Positions 1 to 5,441 of a DNA stretch of 6,180 nucleotides are shown here, one piece after another. The number at the start of each line of letters is the position of its first letter. Within the stretch, counting starts at the first letter, position 1. The position numbers and the translations under genes are program-made. Under the pieces are notes generated by a model, which worked only from the letters and a program-made list of their open reading frames with translations, ran no database searches and had not been told where the DNA came from. The DNA is from Deltaproteobacteria bacterium (GTDB lineage Bacteria > Desulfobacterota > DSM-4660 > Desulfatiglandales > Desulfatiglandaceae), in the NCBI GenBank assembly GCA_019307645.1, contig JAFDJF010000167.1, positions 1-6,180 on the forward strand, given 5' to 3'.

Positions 1-235
1 AATAGCCGTCATAAACTGTGGTTGGATCATAGCCGCTGTTATATGCAAACCTCAACATTGATGTTGAAGTATCAAGGATCACCATAACATTCGCCTTAAC
101 CGCTGCCGACATAAACGGCGGATACGCCGTGTATGTGTTCATGCTGGGTTCAACAGCCATAGCATCAAAAGTTGTGATCATAAGAAAAAAGAGCGCAGAA
201 AAAAGGATGGCCTTTACTGAAGGTTTCTTCTTCAT
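1..235 (-). CDS. pilY1: PilY1-like type IV pilus tip adhesin, N-terminal fragment (runs off the left edge)
   Basis: Only the first 78 codons are in the window. They encode a Lys-rich N-terminus (MKKK), a hydrophobic signal-peptide core at residues 8-22, and a probable cleavage after DAMA (about residue 27). The segment YPPF...ANVMVILDTSTSM (39-60) follows. The D-x-S-x-S pattern at D55, S57 and S59 is the MIDAS metal-binding motif of a von Willebrand A domain, which is how PilY1 proteins normally begin after the signal peptide. In known systems PilY1 is a large secreted protein at the pilus tip, acting in adhesion, surface sensing and pilus extension or retraction. The start is fixed by a strong AAGGAGG Shine-Dalgarno at 243-249, 7 nt from the ATG. 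The ATG overlaps the stop of the preceding gene as ATGA (232-235), which suggests translational coupling. The position after pilX supports the call. The C-terminal beta-propeller and its calcium site lie outside the window and cannot be judged. Confidence 0.88.
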   Translation of the reverse strand, partial: MKKKPSVKAILFSALFFLMITTFDAMAVEPSMNTYTAYPPFMSAAVKANVMVILDTSTSMLRFAYNSGYDPTTVYDGY

Positions 236-660
236 TGTTTTGCCTCCTTCATAATTCTTATCATGTCTGCTTCCAGGACTCTGCCCGGAAGCGTGCGCGG
301 TTTTATTCGTACCAGAGAACCGACTTTCAGCCTTGCTAAAGGAACCGACCTCAGGCAGTTTCTCTTCAATTTTACGATCCGGGTTTTATTTGATATGAAA
401 AGAAAGATTTCCATGCCGTTAGTGACCCGCAATGAAAGCGCCTGATCCGTCACCCTGACCGCAATCGTATGCGTATAACGTTTCCCGGCTTTTTCCGGCG
501 GAATCGCAGATGGGCCAACGGCTTCAATCTTCTCAATTATGCCTGCAAACGGCTCCTCACCATCTGCCCACAAAACCGGCACACCCCACACAAGGGCAAA
601 GAATACCGGAAATGACACCACAAGAAATCTCAGAATTTTCTGTTGCCTGGAAGAACCCAT
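232..660 (-). CDS. Small secreted protein of unknown function between pilX and pilY1
   Basis: A 142-residue protein that I cannot assign to a named family. Residues 9-31 form a signal-peptide-like hydrophobic segment with a plausible cleavage after VLWA (32). The mature part is about 110 residues with alternating beta-type segments: GIIEKIEAV (40-48), THTIAVRVTD (63-72), MEIFLFISNKTRIVKL (83-98), LKVGSLVRIKPRTLPGRVLEADMIRIM (111-137). The layout (G-x-I-x-x-I, then T-R-I, then L-x-V-G-S-x-V-x-I, then A-x-x-I) resembles small OB-like barrels of the DUF5666 kind; that is inference from pattern only. The ATG at 660 has a good AGGAG about 7 nt upstream. The stop overlaps the pilY1 ATG by 4 nt, and pilX ends 46 nt upstream, so it sits inside the operon and probably works with PilY1 in the periplasm or at the outer membrane. 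A lipoprotein is unlikely, as there is no lipobox Cys. Confidence 0.8.
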   Translation of the reverse strand: MGSSRQQKILRFLVVSFPVFFALVWGVPVLWADGEEPFAGIIEKIEAVGPSAIPPEKAGKRYTHTIAVRVTDQALSLRVTNGMEIFLFISNKTRIVKLKRNCLRSVPLARLKVGSLVRIKPRTLPGRVLEADMIRIMKEAKQ

Positions 661-706
661 CTTGATCTCCTTTCGTCATCCGTGTCAACAAACCAGTCAC
701 GGTTTA

Positions 707-1300
707 TTAGAGCCCACCTGCGGTTCCAACGACCTTTCTGTAATTAGCACTTAAGACAGAAACGCTGGATCCCGGACCCTCTCCATTGGAAGTCAGCCCG
801 TAAGGGATAATCACCCCTCCCATAGATCCGGTGCCATGCCCTTCAATACCGGCGCTGAATTCGATACCGCTTCCGGCTATGTTTTGCTGCTGCCCCCGTT
901 GTACATCAATCTCCACATTGTGGTCCGCAAGGTTCATCCTGATTTCATTGTCCGCATCATTTGCAGTGAAACCCATGACCTCATTAAAAAACGTGCCGTC
1001 ACCGGCATTGGCCTGAGGGTCATACTGTGCGCTCACATTATTGTAGTATGCGATACCGGGTGCAGAAACCTGGACTCCTGATGAAAGAGATTCGGAAATG
1101 AGTTTTGGCGTTGTGTAAATGCCGCTATCCGCATTGTGGAAGGCAACTTTATGGAATCTATCGATTGCGGCGATGTCTATCTCAACCTTGCTTGTGTTTA
1201 TGGCGAATATTCCCAGCATCGTTAGCATAATCAAAACAAGAAAAACAATAAACAACACGTTTCCCTCTTCGTTCGGGATCAGGTTTTTTAATGAACGCAT
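707..1300 (-). CDS. pilX: PilX-like type IV pilus minor pilin
   Basis: The frame is open to an ATG at 1369, but the start chosen is the ATG at 1300. It has GGAG 6 nt upstream, and it lies 16 nt after the pilV stop, whereas the ATG at 1369 would overlap pilV by 53 nt. This gives 197 residues. The N-terminus NEEGNVLFIVFLVLIMLTMLG (10-30) followed by INTSKVEIDIA matches the PilX N-terminal family: a short leader ending in Gly13, then a transmembrane helix. Unlike the other three prepilins here, mature position 5 is Ile rather than Glu, as is usual in PilX. The motif FHNADSGIY (54-62) and the Gly-rich C-terminus (about 145-180, with SGIEF, EGHGTGSMGG and GEGPGSS) ending in YRKVVG also fit deltaproteobacterial PilX proteins as I know them. 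PilX takes part in the tip/priming complex with PilV, PilW and FimT and in PilY1 display. Neighbours fully support the call. Confidence 0.85.
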   Translation of the reverse strand: MRSLKNLIPNEEGNVLFIVFLVLIMLTMLGIFAINTSKVEIDIAAIDRFHKVAFHNADSGIYTTPKLISESLSSGVQVSAPGIAYYNNVSAQYDPQANAGDGTFFNEVMGFTANDADNEIRMNLADHNVEIDVQRGQQQNIAGSGIEFSAGIEGHGTGSMGGVIIPYGLTSNGEGPGSSVSVLSANYRKVVGTAGGL

Positions 1301-1316
1301 GGTGTTCTCCATTGCC

Positions 1317-1808
1317 CTATATAATTCTTGGTATAACCCGTTGAATGGTAACTCTCTTTTGGGTTCCAAAATCCATCCATATCACAATAATGTTTACTGT
1401 CTTAGTATTGTTGACTACGACATTTTCCGCGACGTTCCACAATACCGTATAATCTCCCTGAGTCAGGGAGTTGTCAGCAGTAGCTACTGTGACATCATCT
1501 AAACCAAAATTTCCGCCATTATCGTCCTGTCCGTCGCTGTCAGCATCCTGATTGGTCCCATCTCCGTCAGTGTCTGCCAGAAGGGGATCATCATAGGCCC
1601 GTTCAATGAGTCTCTCAACCTGGTTTTCTGCCCATGTTATACCTTGTGTTATACCATTTGCAGTGGAATTGCCCTTAACGGAACCGATTTGCATAGAGCC
1701 TACGGCTAAGAGGCCTACACTTAAAACGAAAACCGCCACGATTAACTCTACCAGGGTAAAACCGGCTTCCTTTTTTGCATTCCCTGCCTTAAGCACGATA
1801 TTCTGCAT
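1317..1808 (-). CDS. pilV: PilV-like type IV pilus minor prepilin with acidic Ca-binding-type loop
   Basis: A 163-residue prepilin. The leader is cleaved by PilD after Gly16 (KKEAG/FTLVE), leaving Phe at mature +1 and Glu21 at +5, followed by the helix LIVAVFVLSVGLLAVGSMQ typical of PilV. The globular part is short and holds an acidic stretch at residues 79-96 (DTDGDGTNQDADSDGQDD), which looks like an EF-hand or thrombospondin-3-like calcium loop. It ends in beta-rich sequence (YTVLWNVAENV...VNIIVIWMDFG...VTIQRVIPRII), a common PilV C-terminal pattern. The ATG at 1808 has a clear AGGAG with 6 nt spacing. The reading frame closes with TAG at 1317-1319, just before pilX. A 179-bp palindromic element separates it from pilW; removing the element would leave the pilW stop directly abutting this Shine-Dalgarno. 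Paralogous prepilin types are hard to separate by sequence, but order and N-terminus favour PilV. Confidence 0.87.
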   Translation of the reverse strand: MQNIVLKAGNAKKEAGFTLVELIVAVFVLSVGLLAVGSMQIGSVKGNSTANGITQGITWAENQVERLIERAYDDPLLADTDGDGTNQDADSDGQDDNGGNFGLDDVTVATADNSLTQGDYTVLWNVAENVVVNNTKTVNIIVIWMDFGTQKRVTIQRVIPRII

Positions 1809-1821
1809 TTTTTTCTCCTAA

Positions 1822-2000
1822 GGGTTCGCGTAAAAATAAATTCACATTCTTGGCGCTCAGATTTAGGTTAGGTTTGGTAGATATTTAAGAGTAAAAGGCG
1901 CAGTAATAGTGGGCTATTTCAAGGTTTTTGCTCTTAAAAATCTGCCAAAAATGATCAGAAGATGAGATGCCAAAATGTGAAGTTATTTTTGCGCGAGCCC
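1822..2000. mobile_element. MITE-like palindromic element (179 bp) between pilW and pilV
   Basis: The left end (1822-1855) begins GGGTTCGCGTAAAAATAA and the right end, read inverted from 2000, begins GGGCTCGCGCAAAAATAA. Both continue to TTCACATT and TTGGC, so the outer arms match over about 33 bp with a few mismatches. A second pair of arms (1873-1898 and 1925-1950) matches around TAAGAG, and the centre has a small AATAG/CTATT stem, so the whole unit is an imperfect long palindrome. It is flanked by TAA on both sides (CTAA if the shared C is counted), consistent with a 3-4 bp target-site duplication. It has no open reading frame, which suggests a non-autonomous element moved by a transposase encoded elsewhere. 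The transposase family is not assignable here. Confidence 0.72.
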
Positions 2001-2830
2001 TAAGACCCCAAATTTCTGCAGCAGACGTTCGTTGTCAAAACCCTGCGACGAAAGTTGTCCATTTCACCTGCCTCATCAACAACGCCGTTACTGTTGTTAT
2101 CAACCCCATCAGCTGCAACGCTGAAAATAACCACCCCTTGCTGGTTTGAGTAAACGGTGTTGTTTATGTATCCATCGTCCCCCCTTTCCAGTCTCGCTAC
2201 AAGTGTTAGTTGAACGGATCTTATGTCATCCAGATTTGTCCCGGCAACAGGGGTCGCCATGACGGCTTCGTCATCTTCGTCAACGGTCCCGTCACTATCA
2301 TCATCAATCTGATTGGAAAGGTTCCCATTAAAGTAAATAAGGTCAAGGGCCTCGATATTTTTGGCTATCATCTGCTCTATCGGCACTGCCGCATTCGCCG
2401 GCACCACGGTCGGATCCTGCCTTCTGAGGTCAAGATCTCCGTCTCCATCACAATCAAATAGTGAATATGTAATGTTCTCATTAGGGTCATTGGTATCTCC
2501 ATCAGGATTACTGCCAAAGGCCGCGCCTCTTGTGTCCGCTGTAAAACTGATGGTGTTAGAATCAGCCGATGTAATTGCCGCATCGGCATTTCCTGTTGGA
2601 TCGAAGCCCGCCATCCTGAGGTCTCTCACCATCATATATTTTGAAGCCCTGATGTTTTGCTGCACGACAGCAACCTGCTCCTGGACAACACATGACTCCT
2701 GCTGTGATTTTTGAATGGTGTACACGCCGGCCAGGACAAAACAGCCAACAGCCATTGCAATGAACATCTCAACCAATGTAAATCCATGGTTACCCAGGCT
2801 TTTTATATCCAGCTTTTTCATGGTCGCCAT
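2000..2830 (-). CDS. pilW: PilW-like type IV pilus minor prepilin with several acidic Ca-binding-type loops
   Basis: A 276-residue prepilin. The leader ends at Gly16 (GNHG/FTLVEMFIAMAVGCFVLAGVY), with Glu21 at mature +5. The segment QQNIRASKYMMVRDLRMAGFDPTG (58-80) is a hallmark of PilW proteins (variants of 'Q.N.R.a...l..DlR.AGy'). Three acidic loops follow: DCDGDGDLD (126-134), DDDSDGTVDE (176-185) and DGVDNNSNGVVDE (241-253). The loop IRSVQLTLVAR (203-213) and the C-terminal RRRVLTTNVCCRNLG also fit PilW. The start is uncertain between the ATG at 2830 (GGAG only 3 nt upstream) and the ATG at 2821 (GGAG 12 nt upstream); both keep the leader. A full-consensus sigma-54 promoter lies 40 nt upstream of the start. 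The TAG stop (2000-2002) is formed from two bases of the target repeat plus the first G of the inserted element, but the reconstructed empty site gives the same TAG, so the protein end looks native. Confidence 0.88.
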   Translation of the reverse strand: MATMKKLDIKSLGNHGFTLVEMFIAMAVGCFVLAGVYTIQKSQQESCVVQEQVAVVQQNIRASKYMMVRDLRMAGFDPTGNADAAITSADSNTISFTADTRGAAFGSNPDGDTNDPNENITYSLFDCDGDGDLDLRRQDPTVVPANAAVPIEQMIAKNIEALDLIYFNGNLSNQIDDDSDGTVDEDDEAVMATPVAGTNLDDIRSVQLTLVARLERGDDGYINNTVYSNQQGVVIFSVAADGVDNNSNGVVDEAGEMDNFRRRVLTTNVCCRNLGS

Positions 2831-2869
2831 ATTCTCCGTTATTATGTTTCCGGCGTTCCTTTGTTGAAA

Positions 2870-2886
2870 TGCAAAAAATGTGCCAA
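2870..2886 (-). promoter_or_regulatory. Sigma-54 (-24/-12) promoter candidate for pilW
   Basis: Read on the minus strand the site is TTGGCACATTTTTTGCA. It has the consensus TTGGCAC, the right spacing to TTGCA, GG at -24 and GC at -12. The predicted start is about 2859, giving a 5' leader of about 28 nt to the pilW ATG. Sigma-54 with the PilS/PilR activators drives pilin genes in Pseudomonas and Geobacter, so the context fits. Confidence 0.68.
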
Positions 2887-2917
2887 AGCAGAGAATTTTT
2901 TATTTTTGCCACGGCCC

Positions 2918-3559
2918 TTACCCGATTTCTATCCCGCCTGCAGCTGACACAGACAAATTTAGCCTTTTCGTAATACTTGCCGGATCACCCCCCTGGGGGA
3001 TATTTACCATAAAAATCGATCCGGAAACCAAGGTTCCCACAGCATCAACTGGAAGACCATTGGGAAGAAAAGAAAGCGCAGGAAGACCGGAGGCATTGGT
3101 TGCAAAAGTATCTGAGATGCCATCTCCACCACCTTGAGAGATATCGAAACTGACATATTTATAACTCGCAAACCGGGTTCGGGTGATAATACGCTCTTCT
3201 TCATCGGCTTCATCCGTAATACCATCACCGTCATTGTCAACACCGTCTGAACCTGCAGTGCTGTCATAATCCAGGTCACCGTCTCTGTCCAAAAAAACTA
3301 CATAATCATATTGTTGTCCCCCTATGGTTTGGTTGAAAGTAATGGTACAGGGCGTATTGTTTTTGGTGGCTGCCAGCTTTGCAGTTTGGAATTTCGAACA
3401 CATATCGCGGGTGGCAGTATTTATCCGATAGTTGTCTGTCCAGTTTTTAAACGCCGGGATCCCCAGGCCGGATATAATGGCAAATATTATGAGTACAAGC
3501 ATCAATTCCAAAAGAGTAAATCCTGATCGTCCCTTTTCTTTCGTTTCATATGTTTTCAT
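2918..3559 (-). CDS. fimT: FimT/GspH-like minor prepilin, first gene of the pilin cluster
   Basis: A 213-residue prepilin with leader KEKGRSG cut after Gly13 and mature N-terminus FTLLELMLVLIIFAIISGLGIPAFKNW (Glu18 at +5), a GspH/FimT/FimU-type helix. The C-terminal part PALSFLPNGLPVDAVGTLVSGSIFMVN (160-186) matches the GspH domain ending, in which a beta-hairpin with a conserved 'F.P.G' is followed by a strand. Between lies an acidic insertion (91-123) with DRDGDLDYD and DGVDNDGDGITDEADE. The start at 3559 has GGAG 6 nt upstream. The longer open frame to 3634 is rejected, because it would begin upstream of the predicted sigma-54 transcription start (about 3612). FimT/FimU initiates the tip complex and in some species binds DNA for uptake; nothing here shows the DNA-binding role. 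It is separated from pilW by an 87-nt gap that has its own promoter. Confidence 0.86.
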   Translation of the reverse strand: MKTYETKEKGRSGFTLLELMLVLIIFAIISGLGIPAFKNWTDNYRINTATRDMCSKFQTAKLAATKNNTPCTITFNQTIGGQQYDYVVFLDRDGDLDYDSTAGSDGVDNDGDGITDEADEEERIITRTRFASYKYVSFDISQGGGDGISDTFATNASGLPALSFLPNGLPVDAVGTLVSGSIFMVNIPQGGDPASITKRLNLSVSAAGGIEIG

Positions 3560-3622
3560 AATTGACTCCATGTTTATGTTGCACATTTTCACATTCGTTT
3601 GTCTGTTTGCTTTCACACTGAT

Positions 3623-3639
3623 TGCCAAAAGCATGCCAA
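3623..3639 (-). promoter_or_regulatory. Sigma-54-like promoter candidate for fimT
   Basis: Read on the minus strand the site is TTGGCATGCTTTTGGCA. It keeps the essential GG (-24) and GC (-12) with correct spacing but has G instead of T next to the -12 GC. The predicted start is about 3612, 53 nt before the chosen ATG at 3559. It is weaker than the pilW site. Confidence 0.5.
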
Positions 3640-3724
3640 AACATGGAAAATTATTTTTTATGAATAATATTAAGTGGTTATAAGAGACATCGGAAAACTT
3701 TATGGAAGAGAATTGGCCGTTTTT

Positions 3725-3761
3725 TTATGGTAAAAACATAAAATTTATTGAAAAACCATAA
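3725..3761. promoter_or_regulatory. Inverted repeat upstream of fimT, possible activator site
   Basis: TTATGGT (3725-3731) and ACCATAA (3755-3761) are perfect 7-bp arms separated by 23 AT-rich bases. A second, overlapping TTTTATG/CATAAAA palindrome lies in the left half. The site is about 85-120 bp upstream of the fimT -24 element, where sigma-54 activators commonly bind. The role is inferred from position only, and AT-rich DNA gives such repeats by chance. Confidence 0.25.
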
Positions 3762-3850
3762 TTTCACAGCGTCAGTAACAGCGATTAGTCACTGCCGTTA
3801 ACTTAGTGCCCGAACGAAAGCTATTTTAAGGGATTGTAACTCAGGTGAAA

Positions 3851-3878
3851 GGTTCCCGGTTCAGGGTTCAAGGTTAAA
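3851..3878. repeat. Four degenerate GGTTNNN heptamers in tandem
   Basis: The units read GGTTCCC, GGTTCAG, GGTTCAA and GGTTAAA with no gaps. An inverted copy of the same unit (TTGAACC) occurs at 4034-4040, on the other side of the terminator. It is intergenic and non-coding. Function is unknown; it may be a repetitive intergenic sequence of this genome. Confidence 0.55.
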
Positions 3879-4001
3879 AGCGATGAAGGAAGGACTCTAT
3901 TCTTTAGGCAAACACCCTGTTCATCCGGTTTTTTGATATGCTGAATGGTTTTGCACACAAAGCCCAGGAAACACGCTATGCCGCTCTGGAAACATGAAGA
4001 A

Positions 4002-4022
4002 AAACCCGATAAAATCGGGTTT
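4002..4022 (-). terminator. Rho-independent terminator after the phosphoesterase gene
   Basis: AAACCCGAT and ATCGGGTTT form a perfect 9-bp stem with a 3-nt loop. On the minus strand the stem runs into a short pyrimidine-rich tail (TTCTTC after the stem's own Ts). It lies about 100 bp after the phosphoesterase stop and separates that gene from the pilin cluster. Confidence 0.65.
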
Positions 4023-4080
4023 AACCGTGACCCTTGAACCTGGGTAGTTACAAGGAATTTAAAATCAGAAATTTGTCTAT

Positions 4081-4121
4081 GGGTTCGCGAAAAAATAACT
4101 CTTCACACTTTACGCGAGCCC
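4081..4121. mobile_element. 41-bp short relative of the MITE-like element
   Basis: It starts GGGTTCGCG, followed by AAAAAATAAC, CT and TTCACA. This is nearly the same as the left end of the 179-bp element, but the sequence then jumps straight to the opposite terminus ACGCGAGCCC. It is flanked by TAT on both sides (CTAT if the shared C is counted), again consistent with a target duplication. It looks like an internally deleted or minimal copy. It ends exactly at the TAG stop of the phosphoesterase. Confidence 0.62.
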
Positions 4122-5335
4122 TATGCAGCGCTTGTCGTTTGTTTTTGCTTCGTCAACGTGATCACGGTTATTTCAGACGGTGCACCGAGGCGGATGGGCG
4201 GACCCCAATACCCTGTTCCCCGGCTCACATAGACCCAGGTCCTGTCATGCCGATAGAGGCCTGCAAGATAGGGCTGCTGCAGGCCCACGAGGAACTGCCA
4301 GGGATAGAACTGCCCCCCGTGTGTGTGGCCGGAAATCTGAAGATCGAACCCGATTTTGGCTGACGCAAATATGCTGCGGGGCTGATGGGCCAGAAGTATC
4401 TTAACAATGGATTCCGGTGCGCCAGCTATAGCCTTGTTTGGATCAGAAACATGGTCCTTGACAAAGAGACCGGCGTTGTAGTCTGTAATGCCTGCCACAA
4501 GAATACCGGCTCCTCCGTGGCGTATAATTTGATGTTCATTCAATAATACTGTGAGCCCGAGCCTGTCTATTTCCTCCACCCATGCTTCTACTCCCATATA
4601 ATACTCGTGGTTACCTGTGACAAAATAGGACCCATAAACAGCGGATAGATCCCTTAACGGAGCCGCATCATTGCGAAGGCTTGTCACAGGACCGTCTGCA
4701 AGATCACCGGTAAATGCGACGATATCGGGGTTTAGACGATTTACCTGTTCGACAATATTCTGCACATAGTTTCTCTTGAGAGTGGGACTGATGTGGATAT
4801 CGGTGATTTGGACGATACGAAATCCTTCCAGATCATCGGGCAGATCACGGACAGGTACCGAAATGCTGACCACGTTTTGGATATACCGGGTATTGCAGAA
4901 GCCATAACCTGTAAGCACTCCGGAGATGCCCAGGATACCCAGATTCGTCGCATGCATCAGGAAGATGCGTCGTTCCGGTACCGGTGGATTGTCAAAGCCT
5001 GCTTCAGTCCGGTTGTTAATGCGGACAAGTGAGAACGCTTTTTTAGCGATACCCATCAACTTGAAGGCAACGTCTCGGATAACGAGGAAAGTGAATAGAA
5101 AAGAAAAAAACCCAAGGCTTAAATAGGCTGTCCATGGCAGCACATCACACACGAAAGTGAAAATCCCAAGATGCCGTAAAACTATATAGACCGGTGCCAT
5201 GGGTAGAAACACAATCAGGATTGCCCACGAGATCGCTTTCCAGAATCGTCGTATCCTCATGGGGAGGATGAGGCGTAATCCAATATAGGTGTAAATTAAA
5301 ACTAAGATGCTAATTGCAATGAGAAAAAATAACAT
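4121..5335 (-). CDS. Membrane-anchored metallophosphoesterase (YkuE/YaeI/LpxG-like)
   Basis: A calcineurin-like phosphoesterase with every core motif visible. Numbering from the GTG at 5407, these are TDIH (D203, H205), TGDLADG (D235), GNHEYY (N266, H267), LLAHQP (H341) and GHTHGGQ (H361, H363). These bind two metal ions. The N-terminus carries about three or four hydrophobic segments (25-48, 59-78, 90-111 and a weaker one at 150-170), so the catalytic domain is membrane-tethered. Family members include YkuE, YaeI and chlamydial LpxG (UDP-diacylglucosamine hydrolase in lipid A synthesis); substrate is not decidable from sequence. Start: the ATG at 5335 has GAAGGGA just upstream and opens directly into a membrane helix (404 aa). 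The GTG at 5407 is the only earlier option, follows a TGA immediately and has no Shine-Dalgarno. The TAG stop coincides with the edge of a 41-bp mobile remnant, and a terminator follows. It is transcribed towards the pilin cluster but is separated from it by a terminator, so it is probably a separate unit. Confidence 0.88.
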   Translation of the reverse strand: MLFFLIAISILVLIYTYIGLRLILPMRIRRFWKAISWAILIVFLPMAPVYIVLRHLGIFTFVCDVLPWTAYLSLGFFSFLFTFLVIRDVAFKLMGIAKKAFSLVRINNRTEAGFDNPPVPERRIFLMHATNLGILGISGVLTGYGFCNTRYIQNVVSISVPVRDLPDDLEGFRIVQITDIHISPTLKRNYVQNIVEQVNRLNPDIVAFTGDLADGPVTSLRNDAAPLRDLSAVYGSYFVTGNHEYYMGVEAWVEEIDRLGLTVLLNEHQIIRHGGAGILVAGITDYNAGLFVKDHVSDPNKAIAGAPESIVKILLAHQPRSIFASAKIGFDLQISGHTHGGQFYPWQFLVGLQQPYLAGLYRHDRTWVYVSRGTGYWGPPIRLGAPSEITVITLTKQKQTTSAA

Positions 5336-5441
5336 AGTCCCTTCTATTAAATTGAATCTTGACCTGACAGCTTGAGTTTTTGAGAAGTATTGGAAAATTT
5401 TCTTCACGTGTCAATGGAGAAGAATCCGGGGACCTGCTCAG

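Larger units (their letters stand above)
3560..4080. other. Intergenic region between fimT and the phosphoesterase gene, no gene seen
   Basis: About 520 bp with no convincing coding frame on either strand. From the fimT side it holds the fimT leader, the sigma-54-like promoter, an AT-rich stretch with the inverted repeat at 3725-3761, and a loose palindrome CACT-GCC-GTTAAC-TT-AGTG at 3790-3808. Next come the heptamer repeats and the terminator of the phosphoesterase unit. The content fits a promoter region meeting the 3' end of an unrelated unit. Confidence 0.6.

Noticed and set aside
1822..2000. REP element mobilised by a RAYT-type transposase
   Set aside because: REP units are shorter and RAYT movement is not expected to leave target duplications, while both copies here have flanking direct repeats.
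2377..2589. Second minus-strand open frame inside pilW
   Set aside because: A shadow frame of the Asp-rich coding sequence in pilW; no independent start signal.
2887..2917. Terminator between fimT and pilW
   Set aside because: Only a weak GCC/GGC stem followed by A-rich, not T-rich, sequence on the coding strand.
3560..3634. N-terminal extension of fimT to the ATG at 3634
   Set aside because: It would begin upstream of the predicted transcription start, would place 25 extra residues before a normal prepilin leader, and the ATG at 3559 has its own Shine-Dalgarno.
3851..3878. CRISPR repeat
   Set aside because: Units are 7 nt, adjacent and without spacers.
4034..4363. Plus-strand open frames within the phosphoesterase gene and its 3' flank
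   Set aside because: They are opposite to a gene with complete catalytic motifs and have no recognisable domain.
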